A DNA stretch of 64,000 nt from UBA7330 sp043554545 (GCA_043554545.1 CP121337.1:3658001-3722000), one strand, 5' to 3'. Positions 36,941 to 46,709 are shown, counted from the stretch's first letter. The notes: generated by a model from the letters alone, not told the origin. Numbers and translations are program-made.

Positions 36941-38215
36941 ATGCTTGAAACAACTACTTCACTGAAGGGGTATAGTCCCGAATTAGAAGACATTGAAATG
37001 GCCCATACGGTCATGCACAATGTGGCTTCGGTTACACCCCTTCAGTATAGTTTCAACCTGAGTGAGAAGTATCATGCCGAGATCTACCTTAAAAGAGAGG
37101 ACATGCAAATCGTCCGCTCCTATAAGATTAGAGGTGCATTTAATAAGATTACTTCATTATCTGAGGAAGAAATTAGTAAAGGAGTTGTTTGTGCCAGTGC
37201 AGGAAACCATGCACAGGGAGTAGCTTTTTCCTGTCATAAGTTGAAAGTAAAGGGCGCCATTTTCATGCCCGTCCCTACGCCAAAGCAAAAGGTTCAGCAG
37301 GTAAAAATGTTTGGAAAAGAATTTATAGATGTTGTCCTCGCTGGAGATACTTTTGATGATGCAAATAAAGAAGCACTAGCATTCTGTGAAGAAAAAGGCA
37401 GCACTTTTGTTCATCCTTTTAATGACCCAAAAGTAATTGAAGGTCAGGCGACAGTAGGATTAGAACTTATCAATGATTCTAACATAAGCATAGACTACCT
37501 TTTTATGCCAATTGGCGGAGGCGGACTTGCCGCAGGTGTATCTGAAGTTCTAAAAGCTTTGAGCCCAAATACTATCATTATTGGTGCAGAGCCGGAAGGA
37601 GCTCCATCCATGCATGAATCAATAGCGAATAACGAAGTGATCACGCTGGAAAATATTGACAAATTCGTAGATGGTGCAGCCGTTAAACGAGTGGGCGATT
37701 ATACCTTTCCCCTTTGTAGGGATAACCTGAGAGAAATAGCGCTTGTGAATGAAGGAAAAATCTGCTCGTCATTGATCAGCATGTACAATGAGAGCGGTAT
37801 TATTCTTGAGCCAGCAGGAGCACTATCAGTGGCAGTATTGGATCAATATAAGGATGAAATCAAAGGTAAAAATGTAGTCTGCGTATTATCTGGCGGAAAT
37901 AATGACATTACCCGCACAGAAGAAATCAGAGAACGGTCACTTCTCTATGAAGGATTGATACACTACTTTATTATCAGGTTTCCACAGCGTGCAGGAGCTT
38001 TAAAAGAGTTTGTTGGTGAAGTACTAGGACCAGACGACGATATCACCCATTTTGAGTATACTAAAAAAACATCCAGAGAAAAAGGACCTGCATTGGTTGG
38101 GATTGAACTAAAAAACAAGGCAGATTTGGATGCTCTATTAACAAGGATGAAAGAAAAGAATTTTTTCGGGGAGTACCTTAACCATAAACCCGATCTATTT
38201 AGTCACATGATATAA
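36941..38215 (+). CDS. ilvA: Threonine dehydratase, biosynthetic type
   Basis: The 424-residue PLP enzyme has its lysine at K62 (VRSYKIRGAFNK), the PLP-phosphate loop in IGGGGLAAGV, and a single ACT-like regulatory domain at about 340-420 (YFIIRFPQRAGALKEFVGEVLG). It deaminates threonine to 2-oxobutanoate for isoleucine and should be feedback-inhibited by isoleucine. It starts 2 bp after ilvC and closes the ilv set just before the threonine genes. Confidence 0.95.
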   Translation: MLETTTSLKGYSPELEDIEMAHTVMHNVASVTPLQYSFNLSEKYHAEIYLKREDMQIVRSYKIRGAFNKITSLSEEEISKGVVCASAGNHAQGVAFSCHKLKVKGAIFMPVPTPKQKVQQVKMFGKEFIDVVLAGDTFDDANKEALAFCEEKGSTFVHPFNDPKVIEGQATVGLELINDSNISIDYLFMPIGGGGLAAGVSEVLKALSPNTIIIGAEPEGAPSMHESIANNEVITLENIDKFVDGAAVKRVGDYTFPLCRDNLREIALVNEGKICSSLISMYNESGIILEPAGALSVAVLDQYKDEIKGKNVVCVLSGGNNDITRTEEIRERSLLYEGLIHYFIIRFPQRAGALKEFVGEVLGPDDDITHFEYTKKTSREKGPALVGIELKNKADLDALLTRMKEKNFFGEYLNHKPDLFSHMI

Positions 38216-38229
38216 CAAATGAAATGCGC

Positions 38230-38310
38230 ATGAACAGGATAAAAACAAACCAGAAAAAGCCCACGCTGGTATCAATAGTATCTAGCATGCAGGTTACATA
38301 TGTCCGTTAA
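38230..38310 (+). CDS. Possible 26-residue small ORF between ilvA and thrA
   Basis: ATG at 38230 to TAA at 38308-38310 encodes 26 residues beginning MNR, like the ilv leader peptide. About ten of its residues are Ile, Val, Leu or Thr (PTLVSIVSSMQVTYV in the second half). No terminator hairpin separates it from the thrA ATG 18 bp later, so a second attenuator is not supported. It may be a coupling ORF, a decayed leader or chance. Confidence 0.3.
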   Translation: MNRIKTNQKKPTLVSIVSSMQVTYVR

Positions 38311-38328
38311 AAACAGATTAATATTCAC

Positions 38329-40761
38329 ATGAAAGTTTTAAAGTTCGGAGGAACCTCCGTCGGCAATGCGGAATCTATACGTCAGGTAGCTGAAATCATT
38401 AAGTCATCTAAGGAACCATCGGTGGTTGTTACCTCTGCAGTTGGAGGGGTCACAGATCTTTTGGTTAAAATGATTGAGCTAGCATCCAAAGGCAAAGAAG
38501 AATATGCTGTAATCATTGAGCAAATAGCTCTTTTACATCAAAAATTATATTACGATCTGCTGGGTCAAAAGCCTGGAGAAGACCTAATAAAAATCACAGA
38601 CGAGCTTTCAGAAATAGGTCATGGCATGTGGCTATTGAAAGAAACGACCCCCAGAAGCAATGACTTTGTTCTTGGTTGTGGAGAAAGACTTTCAAACCTG
38701 ATCCTGTTTGACTATCTAAAACAACAAAAAGTCAAAGTAAAATATTTTGATAGTAGGGCGTACATTGTGACTGACAGTCATTTTGGGAAAGCCAATGTCA
38801 ACTTCAAGAAAACCACAAGTAAGGTCAAAGCAGTAGCAAAAGAATTTGATCAAGTAAATCTCTTTCCTGGATTTATCTCCTCCTCTGAATCTAACGAACC
38901 TACCACGCTGGGAAGAGGAGGCTCTGACTTTACAGCAGCTATTCTGGCTGGCATTCTTCAGGCAGATGGTCTGGAAATATGGACAGACGTTGATGGCCTG
39001 ATGACGGCCGACCCTAGGTTGGTGAAGCATGCGCATTTCATAGAACACGTTTCTTATGAAGAAGCGCTGGAACTGTCTCATTTTGGAGCCAAGGTGATTT
39101 ACCCACCTAGCATTCAGCCTGCCCTCCAAAAAGGAATACCAATTATCATAAAGAATACTTTTAACCCAAGTCATAAGGGAACCTTAATAACCAAGAAATG
39201 GGATGAAGGGAAGCAATTAATCAGGGGAATTTCCAGCATTAAAGACATTGCCATGGTAACCCTGAGCGGTTCAAGTATGGTGGGTGTTCCACAATTCTCC
39301 TTCCGGCTGTTTCGTTCATTGTCAGAGGCTAAGATCAACGTAATCTTCATTACTCAGGCCAGTTCTGAACATAGCATCAGCGTGGGCGTAAGGGATGAAG
39401 ATGCCAAGAAATCCGTGGATGTGCTGAATGAAGAGTTTCGTTATGAAATTGAAAGCGCCAAAATCAATGTAGTGGAAGCTGAAAAAGACCTAAGCATTAT
39501 CGCATTGGTAGGAAGCAACATGAAAAACCAGGTAGGTGTGAGCGGGCAAATGTTTAGTGTGTTAGGGAAAAATGGTATCAGCGTAAAAGCCATAGCACAA
39601 GGCTCTTCTGAAAGAAATATTTCTGCGGTAATCCCTAAATTAGACCTCAGCAAAGCGATTAATGCACTTCATGAAAGCTTCTTTCTCTCTGATTATCGAA
39701 GGATAAATTTATTTATTATCGGATCTGGTAATGTAGGAAAAGCTTTCTTATCCCAAATAGCCAATCAAAATGCATTTTTGAAGGAACATTACCACCTGGA
39801 CATCAAAGTGATTGCAATTGCGAACTCACGCAAGATGATCTTTGATCAGCAAGGGATTTCCCATGCAAAATGGCAGGATAACCTGGATAAAGGGGAAAAA
39901 TTCAATAAAGAGGCTTTCTTGGAAAAAATGTATGAGATGAACATGCGTAACAGCATTTTCACGGATATCACAGCAGCCAGCGAAATCGCGAGTTTGTACC
40001 CAAGCATTCTCCAACGTAGCGTCTCAGTCGTTACACCCAATAAAATTGCTGCAACCGGACCTCAAAAGTCTTATTTGGAATTAAAAGGTTCCGCCAAAAA
40101 ATTTGGTGGGCATTTTCTTTTCGAAACCAATGTCTGCGCAGGATTGCCTATTCTCTCCACCCTAACTGACCTGATCAAAAGTGGCGACGAAGTCCATCGT
40201 ATTGAAGCTGTCCTTTCCGGAACACTCAATTTTCTTTTCAACGAGTATGATGGAAAGAAAAAGTTTGTGGATGTCATCAAAGAAGCTAAAAAGCTAGGCT
40301 ATACAGAACCGGATCCACGACTTGATCTCTTTATGGAAGATGTAAAGCGAAAAATCTTGATACTTATCCGTGAAAGTGGATACTCATTTGAGTTGGATGA
40401 TATCATCATGAAAAGTTTTCTACCCAAGAGCTGTCTCAAGAGTAGCTCTGTTGAAGATTTCTATCAAAAGATAGAAAAAGAAGAAGCTCATTTCAGATCT
40501 ATCTACCAACAGGCAAAAGAAAAGAATAAAAAATTGCGGGTGGTAGCAAAGTATAAGAATGGAACAGGAAATGTTTCACTGGATGAAATTGATAGCTCTC
40601 ATCCTTTTTACAACCTGGAAGGCAAGGATAACATTGTGCTTTTCTACACAAATAGATACAAAGACCAACCACTTGAAATCAAAGGAGCAGGTGCTGGCGC
40701 AGATGTAACTGCATCCGGAATTTTTGCCGATGTGCTCCGCGTCGCTCAATCCTATCAGTAA
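38329..40761 (+). CDS. thrA: Bifunctional aspartokinase/homoserine dehydrogenase
   Basis: The 810-residue fusion has an aspartokinase domain at about 1-290 (MKVLKFGGTSVGNAESI, GRGGSDFTAAILAG, EIWTDVDG), two ACT domains at about 310-455, and homoserine dehydrogenase at about 460-805 (INLFIIGSGNVGKAFL, SVVTPNKIA, GTLNFLFNEY). It catalyses the first and third steps from aspartate toward threonine. It lies 113 bp after ilvA and 2 bp before thrB. Confidence 0.96.
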   Translation: MKVLKFGGTSVGNAESIRQVAEIIKSSKEPSVVVTSAVGGVTDLLVKMIELASKGKEEYAVIIEQIALLHQKLYYDLLGQKPGEDLIKITDELSEIGHGMWLLKETTPRSNDFVLGCGERLSNLILFDYLKQQKVKVKYFDSRAYIVTDSHFGKANVNFKKTTSKVKAVAKEFDQVNLFPGFISSSESNEPTTLGRGGSDFTAAILAGILQADGLEIWTDVDGLMTADPRLVKHAHFIEHVSYEEALELSHFGAKVIYPPSIQPALQKGIPIIIKNTFNPSHKGTLITKKWDEGKQLIRGISSIKDIAMVTLSGSSMVGVPQFSFRLFRSLSEAKINVIFITQASSEHSISVGVRDEDAKKSVDVLNEEFRYEIESAKINVVEAEKDLSIIALVGSNMKNQVGVSGQMFSVLGKNGISVKAIAQGSSERNISAVIPKLDLSKAINALHESFFLSDYRRINLFIIGSGNVGKAFLSQIANQNAFLKEHYHLDIKVIAIANSRKMIFDQQGISHAKWQDNLDKGEKFNKEAFLEKMYEMNMRNSIFTDITAASEIASLYPSILQRSVSVVTPNKIAATGPQKSYLELKGSAKKFGGHFLFETNVCAGLPILSTLTDLIKSGDEVHRIEAVLSGTLNFLFNEYDGKKKFVDVIKEAKKLGYTEPDPRLDLFMEDVKRKILILIRESGYSFELDDIIMKSFLPKSCLKSSSVEDFYQKIEKEEAHFRSIYQQAKEKNKKLRVVAKYKNGTGNVSLDEIDSSHPFYNLEGKDNIVLFYTNRYKDQPLEIKGAGAGADVTASGIFADVLRVAQSYQ

Positions 40762-40763
40762 CA

Positions 40764-41687
40764 ATGGATCAAATTACCGTTTTTTCTCCTGCTTCAGTCG
40801 CAAATGTAGGGTGTGGTTATGACACCTTCGGATTTGCTATAGAAGACCTTGGAGACTTTATCACCATCAGTAAACGAACAGATAACCAATTAGTCATCGG
40901 TAAAACAGAAGGAGCTGTATTACCTACTAATCCTAAAGAAAACGTAGCCACTATTGCCGTTCAGGCGATGCTTGATGGAATCAAAAACACCTCAGGTTTT
41001 ACATTCTCGATCAAAAAGCTATTTAAACCAGGTAGTGGCCTTGGATCCAGTGCTTCCAGCGCAGCAGGAGCAGTATTTGGAGTTAACCACCTCTTGGGAC
41101 ATCCGCTTTCCAACAACGAGTTACTCCCTTATGTTATGGAAGGTGAAGCATTTGCTTCGAAGTCTTACCATGCCGACAATGTGGCTCCTGCATTAATGGG
41201 AGGATTTAATGTCATAAGAAGCTATGACCCATTGGACATCTTTCAAATCCCTACTCCATTGGAGCTTAGGGTATTGATCATCTTCCCGGATGTGGAAGTC
41301 AAAACATCTGAAGCTAAAGCACTAATTCCCAAAACACTGACCGTGCCGGAAGCAAGAAATCAATGGGCAAATGTTGCTGGTGTTGTATCAGCCATGCATA
41401 GCAGCGATTTTAATCTCCTAAACAAATCCGTCAGTGATATCATTGCTGAACCTGTTCGTAAAAAACTGATACCCGGTTATCAAGAAGTGAAAGAAATAGT
41501 TACAAAAAATGGCTCAGTAGGATTCAACATCTCCGGATCTGGTCCAAGCATGTTTGCCTTTTTCAAGGAGGAAGTCGACCTAAATCCTGTCAAAGAAGAA
41601 ATCAAAGCTTTATATGAGAAGTTGGGGCATGAACTGATGCTTCATACCTCCCGAATAAACCCAAAAGGATCTGTTGTCTTGCCATGA
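40764..41687 (+). CDS. thrB: Homoserine kinase
   Basis: The 307-residue GHMP kinase has the ATP loop KPGSGLGSSASSAAGAV, the N-terminal VFSPASVANVGCGYDTFGFA and the C-terminal GFNISGSGPSMFAF. It phosphorylates homoserine for threonine synthase. Its stop overlaps the thrC start by 4 bp. Confidence 0.96.
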   Translation: MDQITVFSPASVANVGCGYDTFGFAIEDLGDFITISKRTDNQLVIGKTEGAVLPTNPKENVATIAVQAMLDGIKNTSGFTFSIKKLFKPGSGLGSSASSAAGAVFGVNHLLGHPLSNNELLPYVMEGEAFASKSYHADNVAPALMGGFNVIRSYDPLDIFQIPTPLELRVLIIFPDVEVKTSEAKALIPKTLTVPEARNQWANVAGVVSAMHSSDFNLLNKSVSDIIAEPVRKKLIPGYQEVKEIVTKNGSVGFNISGSGPSMFAFFKEEVDLNPVKEEIKALYEKLGHELMLHTSRINPKGSVVLP

Positions 41688-42970
41688 AATATTACAGTAC
41701 AAAAAAAAACGCAACCGGCGTATCCTTTAGAGAGGCCGTCCTTAAGAGTCTCCCCGAAGACGGAGGACTATATTTCCCAGAGGAAGTTTCTGAATTAGAT
41801 TTCCTTTTCCTGGAAACCATGGATTACTATTCGGTATCCGATATTGGGTATGAGGTACTCAGACATTTCTGCAACGAAGACATTCCAGAAGAAAAGCTCA
41901 GAGAAATTCTTGAAGACGCCTTGGACTTTGAGATGCCGCTTGTAGAAGTCTCAGACGGCATACAATGTCTAGAGATGACCCACGGGCCTACCTATGCCTT
42001 TAAAGACGTAGGTGCAAGGTTCCTAGCCAGGTGTCTGGGTTATTTCAATGAGAGCAATAATGAAGAAGTAACTGTACTGGTAGCAACTTCTGGTGATACA
42101 GGCGGGGCCGTAGCTGCAGGGTTCTATGATGTGCCTGGAGTAAATGTGGTTATCCTTTACCCTACCGGAAAAGTAAGTGAGCTACAAGAAAAACAATTGA
42201 CGACTCATGGTAAAAATATCAGGGCACTGGAAGTGAATGGTAATTTTGATGATTGCCAGTCCATGGTCAAAAAAGCATTTCTGGATCAGGACATCAAAGA
42301 AAAAATAACCTTATCCTCAGCCAATTCAATCAATATCGCTCGATGGTTACCCCAATCCATTTATTATTTCTGGGCTTACAGAGAAGCACCTAAAAAGAAG
42401 AATCTGGTAATGTCAGTACCCAGTGGAAACTACGGAAACCTTACAGCAGGGCTATTGGCTTATAAAATGGGATTGCCAATTTCCCGGTTCATCGCCGCAT
42501 CCAATGTAAACGACGTAGTGCCCAGATATCTTCAGGGTGGAAGCTATGAACCCAAAAGCACGATTCATACCTTATCCAACGCTATGGACATTGGAGATCC
42601 AAGCAATTACACCCGCATGCAGGAGCTATTTGACGATAATCATAAAGAAATCACTAAAGTTATCTCAGGATATTCCCTCAATGATGATCAGACTTTAGCC
42701 GTGATAAAATCATGTTATGAAGAAAATAACTATGTCCTGGATCCTCATGGAGCCATCGGTTATGATGCCCTTAAAAACAGCTTAGGAAAAAAAGAAAATG
42801 GCATTTTTATCGAAACTGCTCATTATTCCAAATTCCTGTCTACTGTAAGCAAGGCACTGGGTAAAGAACTTCCACTCCCGGATTTTGCTGACGAACTGAT
42901 GAAAAAGAAGAAGGAAGCGGTGAAAATTGAGGCCAATTATGAAGCGCTTAAATCAGTGCTGTTAAGCTAG
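41684..42970 (+). CDS. thrC: Threonine synthase
   Basis: The 428-residue PLP protein has the lysine in TYAFKDVGARF (about residue 107), the preceding LEMTHGPT, and SGDTGGAVAAGF for phosphate binding. It converts O-phosphohomoserine to threonine. It is the last gene of thrABC; no convincing terminator hairpin follows within the next 90 bp. Confidence 0.96.
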   Translation: MKYYSTKKNATGVSFREAVLKSLPEDGGLYFPEEVSELDFLFLETMDYYSVSDIGYEVLRHFCNEDIPEEKLREILEDALDFEMPLVEVSDGIQCLEMTHGPTYAFKDVGARFLARCLGYFNESNNEEVTVLVATSGDTGGAVAAGFYDVPGVNVVILYPTGKVSELQEKQLTTHGKNIRALEVNGNFDDCQSMVKKAFLDQDIKEKITLSSANSINIARWLPQSIYYFWAYREAPKKKNLVMSVPSGNYGNLTAGLLAYKMGLPISRFIAASNVNDVVPRYLQGGSYEPKSTIHTLSNAMDIGDPSNYTRMQELFDDNHKEITKVISGYSLNDDQTLAVIKSCYEENNYVLDPHGAIGYDALKNSLGKKENGIFIETAHYSKFLSTVSKALGKELPLPDFADELMKKKKEAVKIEANYEALKSVLLS

Positions 42971-43064
42971 ATTAGTCTAAAAAATGACCTTAGCATTATA
43001 AGTTTTTATTCCTACACATCTCAGAGTCCTCTTTGAGAGACGCTGAGTGGAATGTTAATCTACT

Positions 43065-44027
43065 TCAAAGTAAATCCTCGCATGGTTGATCCAGCAGCAT
43101 CGCCACCATGTTTTTAGTAGCCCTCAACTGTAACTCGCGCTGCGCCTCAGCAGAGTACCATGCATTATGTCCTGTAGCAATAACTTTGGGATGATTGATG
43201 ACTTCATCCATGTCTTTCAATGGGGGTTCATCGCTGAAAACATCTATACCAACCCCATATAACTTATTGCTTTCCAAGGCCATTTTTAAGGCCGCCTCCT
43301 CTACCACGCCTCCTCTTGAAGTATTAATAAGTATTGGTGTTCTGTCCATACAAACAAAAGCCGAAGTATCAACCATGTGATGTGTTTCATCAGATAAAAC
43401 ACAATGGATAGAAATAACATCCGAGCTTTTCAGCAATTCTTCCAAACCAACCTTCCTGGCTTCCGATACTTTGAATTGATTTTCATCAGCATATGGATCA
43501 TAGGCAACCACCTGATTAAATAATGCCTTTGCTTTTTTACAAAACATCGAACCGATCCTACCTAAACCAATGATGCCAAGTGTCTTCTGGTGTAATTCAA
43601 AAACATCTTTCCTGCCAGGTTGAGTATAACCGTTTCGTATCTGTCGTTCACTGCCCTTTATATCCCTTAATACGGCATACAATAACATCATCGCATGGTC
43701 AGAAACGGAATGAGTGGCATAACCACTTACATTTGATACTTGAATGCCAAAACGTTGAGCAGAATCCAGGTTAATATTGTCATATCCAACACCATAACGG
43801 CAGATGGCTTTCAGGTTAGGTAACTCATTTAGAAATTTATCGTCAATCTCGGTCCATCGAATGAACAACCCTTCAGCATTTTTAGCAAATTCAATTTTTG
43901 CTTCTATTTCATTTCTGGCACCGGCAAAAATCTCAAGCTCATACCCTATCTCACTCAATAAGCTCTTTTCAACCTCAAAGCTCTCATATCCAGTATCAAT
44001 TACAGAGACAATTTTTCTGTCACTCAT
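43065..44027 (-). CDS. D-isomer-specific 2-hydroxyacid dehydrogenase
   Basis: The 320-residue NAD-dependent enzyme has the Rossmann motif LGIIGLGRIGSMFCKKAKAL, substrate-domain GVGYDNINLDSAQRFGI, catalytic Arg in NTSRGGVVEEAAL, Glu in DVFSDEPP and His in ATGHNAWYS. It is related to phosphoglycerate dehydrogenase and CtBP-like proteins but lacks the C-terminal ACT domain of SerA. The exact 2-hydroxy acid is unknown. Confidence 0.88.
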   Translation of the reverse strand: MSDRKIVSVIDTGYESFEVEKSLLSEIGYELEIFAGARNEIEAKIEFAKNAEGLFIRWTEIDDKFLNELPNLKAICRYGVGYDNINLDSAQRFGIQVSNVSGYATHSVSDHAMMLLYAVLRDIKGSERQIRNGYTQPGRKDVFELHQKTLGIIGLGRIGSMFCKKAKALFNQVVAYDPYADENQFKVSEARKVGLEELLKSSDVISIHCVLSDETHHMVDTSAFVCMDRTPILINTSRGGVVEEAALKMALESNKLYGVGIDVFSDEPPLKDMDEVINHPKVIATGHNAWYSAEAQRELQLRATKNMVAMLLDQPCEDLL

Positions 44028-44051
44028 AGGTAAATTTGGTATTTACAATAA

Positions 44052-44627
44052 TCACTTTTCAATCCAAATTACTTTATCCTCAATTGGCTTCTTAATGGGA
44101 CCGGAAACTTCCCTACCTATATATCCCATATAAAAAATCCCTATGCACCGCTCCCCTTCTGCAAGTTCCTGAAATTCTCCAAAGTATTCAATAAGACCTG
44201 GTGAACTCCAATATGCACCAATTCCATATGCAGAACAGGCAATCCATACATTTTGTACAGACATGGCTACTGAGGCAAACTCTTCCCATTCAGGAACCCT
44301 CTTTTTGGGATCTCTTTGCATACATATAGCAAACAATGCCCCTGACTTCTGAGGGTTCGTTTTGATCTTCTCATATTTTGCAATCGAAAACTCAGGTGTC
44401 GGTGTAATTGACCGATATTTTTCTGACATAAACTCTCCAAATCTTTTCCTGGCAGGACCAGTAATCACCTTATATCGCCATGGCTCAGTCAATTTATGCG
44501 TAGGAGCCTGATTAGCAGACTTCAACAAAGCTTCAAGGACAGACCTTGGTATCTCCTTTGGCAAAAACTGAGGTGGATAGTAAGATTTTCTTTGTTCAAT
44601 GATCCGATGTATCACCTGTGGCTCCAT
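44052..44627 (-). CDS. Nitroreductase-family oxidoreductase
   Basis: The 191-residue FMN-binding-type protein shows the family start RRS-like segment IEQRKSYYPPQF, the APTHKLTEPWRYKVITG motif, and the YGIGAYWSSPG and GIFYMGYIGRE segments. Substrate is unknown. It is 24 bp upstream of the 2-hydroxyacid dehydrogenase gene and probably in the same transcript. Confidence 0.88.
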   Translation of the reverse strand: MEPQVIHRIIEQRKSYYPPQFLPKEIPRSVLEALLKSANQAPTHKLTEPWRYKVITGPARKRFGEFMSEKYRSITPTPEFSIAKYEKIKTNPQKSGALFAICMQRDPKKRVPEWEEFASVAMSVQNVWIACSAYGIGAYWSSPGLIEYFGEFQELAEGERCIGIFYMGYIGREVSGPIKKPIEDKVIWIEK

Positions 44628-44757
44628 TTCGCAAAAATAGATATCAGGAAAAGATGAATGGGCCTTTCTGCTATTTTTATCAACTAATTATTTCTACAAG
44701 CTCAATTAGGCATCATCTTTGATCTTAATTATCACCTAAACACGACAGCAATTAAAT

Positions 44758-45285
44758 ATGACTAAATTAACTAAGCAGCTATTTGTATTATTTTTATTAG
44801 GAAGTCTGACCATTTTCTCCTCGTGTAACGACAGTGAAGAAGGCGATAACTTCGTTGCAACTGAATTAACTGGTACATGGACGTATAATTCCTTTGATTA
44901 TACAGCTACGATAAATGGGATCGATTTCCTCAAATGGTTTTCTGACGCCTTCGGGGCACCTGAGTCTGCATTTGAAGAAGATTTTGATGATCTGGGTGAT
45001 GATTTTAATGAATTCAGTGGGATAATCATGACTTTCAATGAAGGGGGTACCGTGGTTGCTTCCTCACCAGGTGAAGCAGACGAAGAAGGGACATGGTTAC
45101 TCGATGAAGAAAATCAAATACTCACGGTAACTTTAGATGGGGAGCCTCTTGAGCTTGAAGTGCTTACACTAACGAGTTCAGCATTAGTTGTTGCCATCTC
45201 AGAGTCGAGTAGCTTTTTTGACCTCGACCAGGATGGTGAAGCCGAAGTTCTGGAAGTCATGATGACTATTGGACTCAAAAAATAA
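44758..45285 (+). CDS. Lipocalin-like lipoprotein, unknown function
   Basis: The 175-residue lipoprotein (TIFSSCNDSE, Cys 23) has the pattern of small Bacteroidota lipocalin-like proteins: an early ELTGTWTYNSFDYTA strand, MTFNEGGTVVAS, and EGTWLLDEENQILTVTL. The mature part is strongly acidic with few basic residues. No enzymatic motif is visible. It precedes the tRNA-Arg gene by 134 bp. Confidence 0.75.
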   Translation: MTKLTKQLFVLFLLGSLTIFSSCNDSEEGDNFVATELTGTWTYNSFDYTATINGIDFLKWFSDAFGAPESAFEEDFDDLGDDFNEFSGIIMTFNEGGTVVASSPGEADEEGTWLLDEENQILTVTLDGEPLELEVLTLTSSALVVAISESSSFFDLDQDGEAEVLEVMMTIGLKK

Positions 45286-45343
45286 CCATTCATACATCTT
45301 CAACAAAGATTTTGTAAGAGCTGGTTTACAAGCATTATTTTAT

Positions 45344-45373
45344 TTTGGTCTAATCTGATAAATGGTATATTTG
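45344..45373 (+). promoter_or_regulatory. Promoter of tRNA-Arg
   Basis: TTTG at 45344-45347, 18-bp spacer and TATATTTG at 45366-45373 match the Bacteroidota consensus. The predicted start is near 45380, at the edge of the palindrome that follows. Confidence 0.65.
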
Positions 45374-45377
45374 CACT

Positions 45378-45402
45378 CCCTTTTAGGGTGACCCTAAAAG
45401 GG
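45378..45402. promoter_or_regulatory. 25-bp palindrome between the tRNA promoter and tRNA-Arg
   Basis: CCCTTTTAGGGT (45378-45389) and ACCCTAAAAGGG (45391-45402) are perfect 12-bp arms around one G. It begins 4 bp after the -7 box, so it covers the start of the precursor tRNA. It could be a 5' hairpin for processing or an operator. Confidence 0.7.
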
Positions 45403-45419
45403 AATTTGTAGATTATCAT

Positions 45420-45493
45420 GCACTCGTAGTTCAACTGGATAGAATACCAGATTTCGGCTCTGGGGGTTGAGGGTTCGAATCCTTCCGAGTGCA
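45420..45493 (+). tRNA. tRNA-Arg (anticodon UCG)
   Basis: The 74-nt cloverleaf has acceptor stem GCACTCG/CGAGTGC, anticodon stem CCAGA/TCTGG with the 7-nt loop TTTCGGC placing TCG at 34-36, and T-arm GAGGG-TTCGAAT-CCTTC. The discriminator base is A. CCA is not encoded. It reads CGA/CGG arginine codons. Confidence 0.95.
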
Positions 45494-45695
45494 CATTTCT
45501 CTCTAGCTTGAGAGCTTCGACATTCCAATAACATACCACTGCTTTCGAATCACTACGGTGTGCTCCTGAAGGTTTTTTTTGCACTTTAGATGCTGCATAT
45601 CAAGTGAAAGTCCTTCTCAATATTCAAAATATCTCTGCTATTACTCATTTAAATCATTTAATCACTATTTTGAGCTTTTATTCCTTCAACCATAG

Positions 45696-46709
45696 ATGAA
45701 TAAACAGTTAGAGAAACTTGTTACTGCTGTAGGGCTTTTCATAATGACCATAGGTATTGGACTTACAGGATTTTCTATCATAGAAGACCTGAATTTTGTC
45801 AATGCGCTTTATATGACCATTATTACTGTAGGTACGGTTGGTTTTACTGAAGTCAAAGAGTTAAGTCCGGCAGGCAGGGTATTTACTTCTTTCTATATAC
45901 TACTTAATCTTGGTTTATTCGCGTATGTGGTATCTGTCGTGTCGACTTATCTATTTGAAGGGAAGCTTAATTCAATATTAAAAAGTTATCGATCAGGAAT
46001 GGAAATCAATAAATTAAAAAATCATGTGATCGTCTGTGGTTATGGACGTAATGGAAGTAGAGCCTGTGAAGAGCTGGCAAAAAGCAAGACAGAGTTTGTG
46101 CTTATTGAGAAAGATCCTGAAATGAAAGAAGCAATTCCTGAGACCTATAAATGGGTTATCGGTGATGCAACTCAGGATGAAAATCTCAGATCGATTGGAA
46201 TTGAGAAAGCCACAGTCATCATCATTACCACTCCCTCTGATGCAGCAAATGTGTTCATCACACTAACGGCCAGACATTTGAATGAGCAAATAAAGATCAT
46301 TTCCAGAGCTTCTAGTAAGGAAACTGAAGATAAGCTATATCGCGCTGGAGCCGACAGTGTCATTATGCCAGATACCTTAGGTGGTATGTTTATGGCACAA
46401 CTCGTGACCAAACCAGTGGTTATTGAATTTCTTGATTTAATAAATGGTGTGTCCAGCACGAGTTATCACCTGGAGGAGGTCGGTTATGATCATTTGCAAC
46501 CTGAATACCAGGATAAAACACTGGAGGAATTAAATATCACGAAGACAACAGGTGTTACTGTGATCGGTGTAAAAGACAACATCAAAGGTTTGATTCCTGG
46601 ACCCTCACCAGATACGTTTATTGGAGAAGATGATTTTTTGATTGTCTTGGGATCAAACAACACATTGGAAAAATTCAGAAAGACCTACACCACGTATTCT
46701 AAATTTTAA
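45696..46709 (+). CDS. Two-TM potassium channel with RCK (TrkA-N/TrkA-C) domains
   Basis: The 337-residue protein has an N-terminal pore module: TM1 at about 8-29, pore helix and filter TIITVGTVGFTEV at about 42-52, and TM2 at about 60-85. A Rossmann RCK domain follows (VIVCGYGRNGSRACEEL at about 110) and a C-terminal TrkA-C-like domain. This is the MthK/Kch layout of ligand-gated K+ channels. The filter reads TVGTVGF in place of TVGYGD, a form I have seen in related bacterial proteins. Confidence 0.88.
   Translation: MNKQLEKLVTAVGLFIMTIGIGLTGFSIIEDLNFVNALYMTIITVGTVGFTEVKELSPAGRVFTSFYILLNLGLFAYVVSVVSTYLFEGKLNSILKSYRSGMEINKLKNHVIVCGYGRNGSRACEELAKSKTEFVLIEKDPEMKEAIPETYKWVIGDATQDENLRSIGIEKATVIIITTPSDAANVFITLTARHLNEQIKIISRASSKETEDKLYRAGADSVIMPDTLGGMFMAQLVTKPVVIEFLDLINGVSSTSYHLEEVGYDHLQPEYQDKTLEELNITKTTGVTVIGVKDNIKGLIPGPSPDTFIGEDDFLIVLGSNNTLEKFRKTYTTYSKF

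Noticed and set aside
38311..38328. A second attenuator before thrA
   Set aside because: There is no hairpin or T run between the small ORF and the thrA ATG.
43000..43060. Possible terminator hairpin after thrC (CTCAG...CTGAG)
   Set aside because: The stem is short and imperfect, and no T run follows.
45300..45584. 94-residue minus-strand ORF containing SEGFEPSTPR
   Set aside because: It is the well-known false translation of the complement of a tRNA gene; the tRNA-Arg fills the region.
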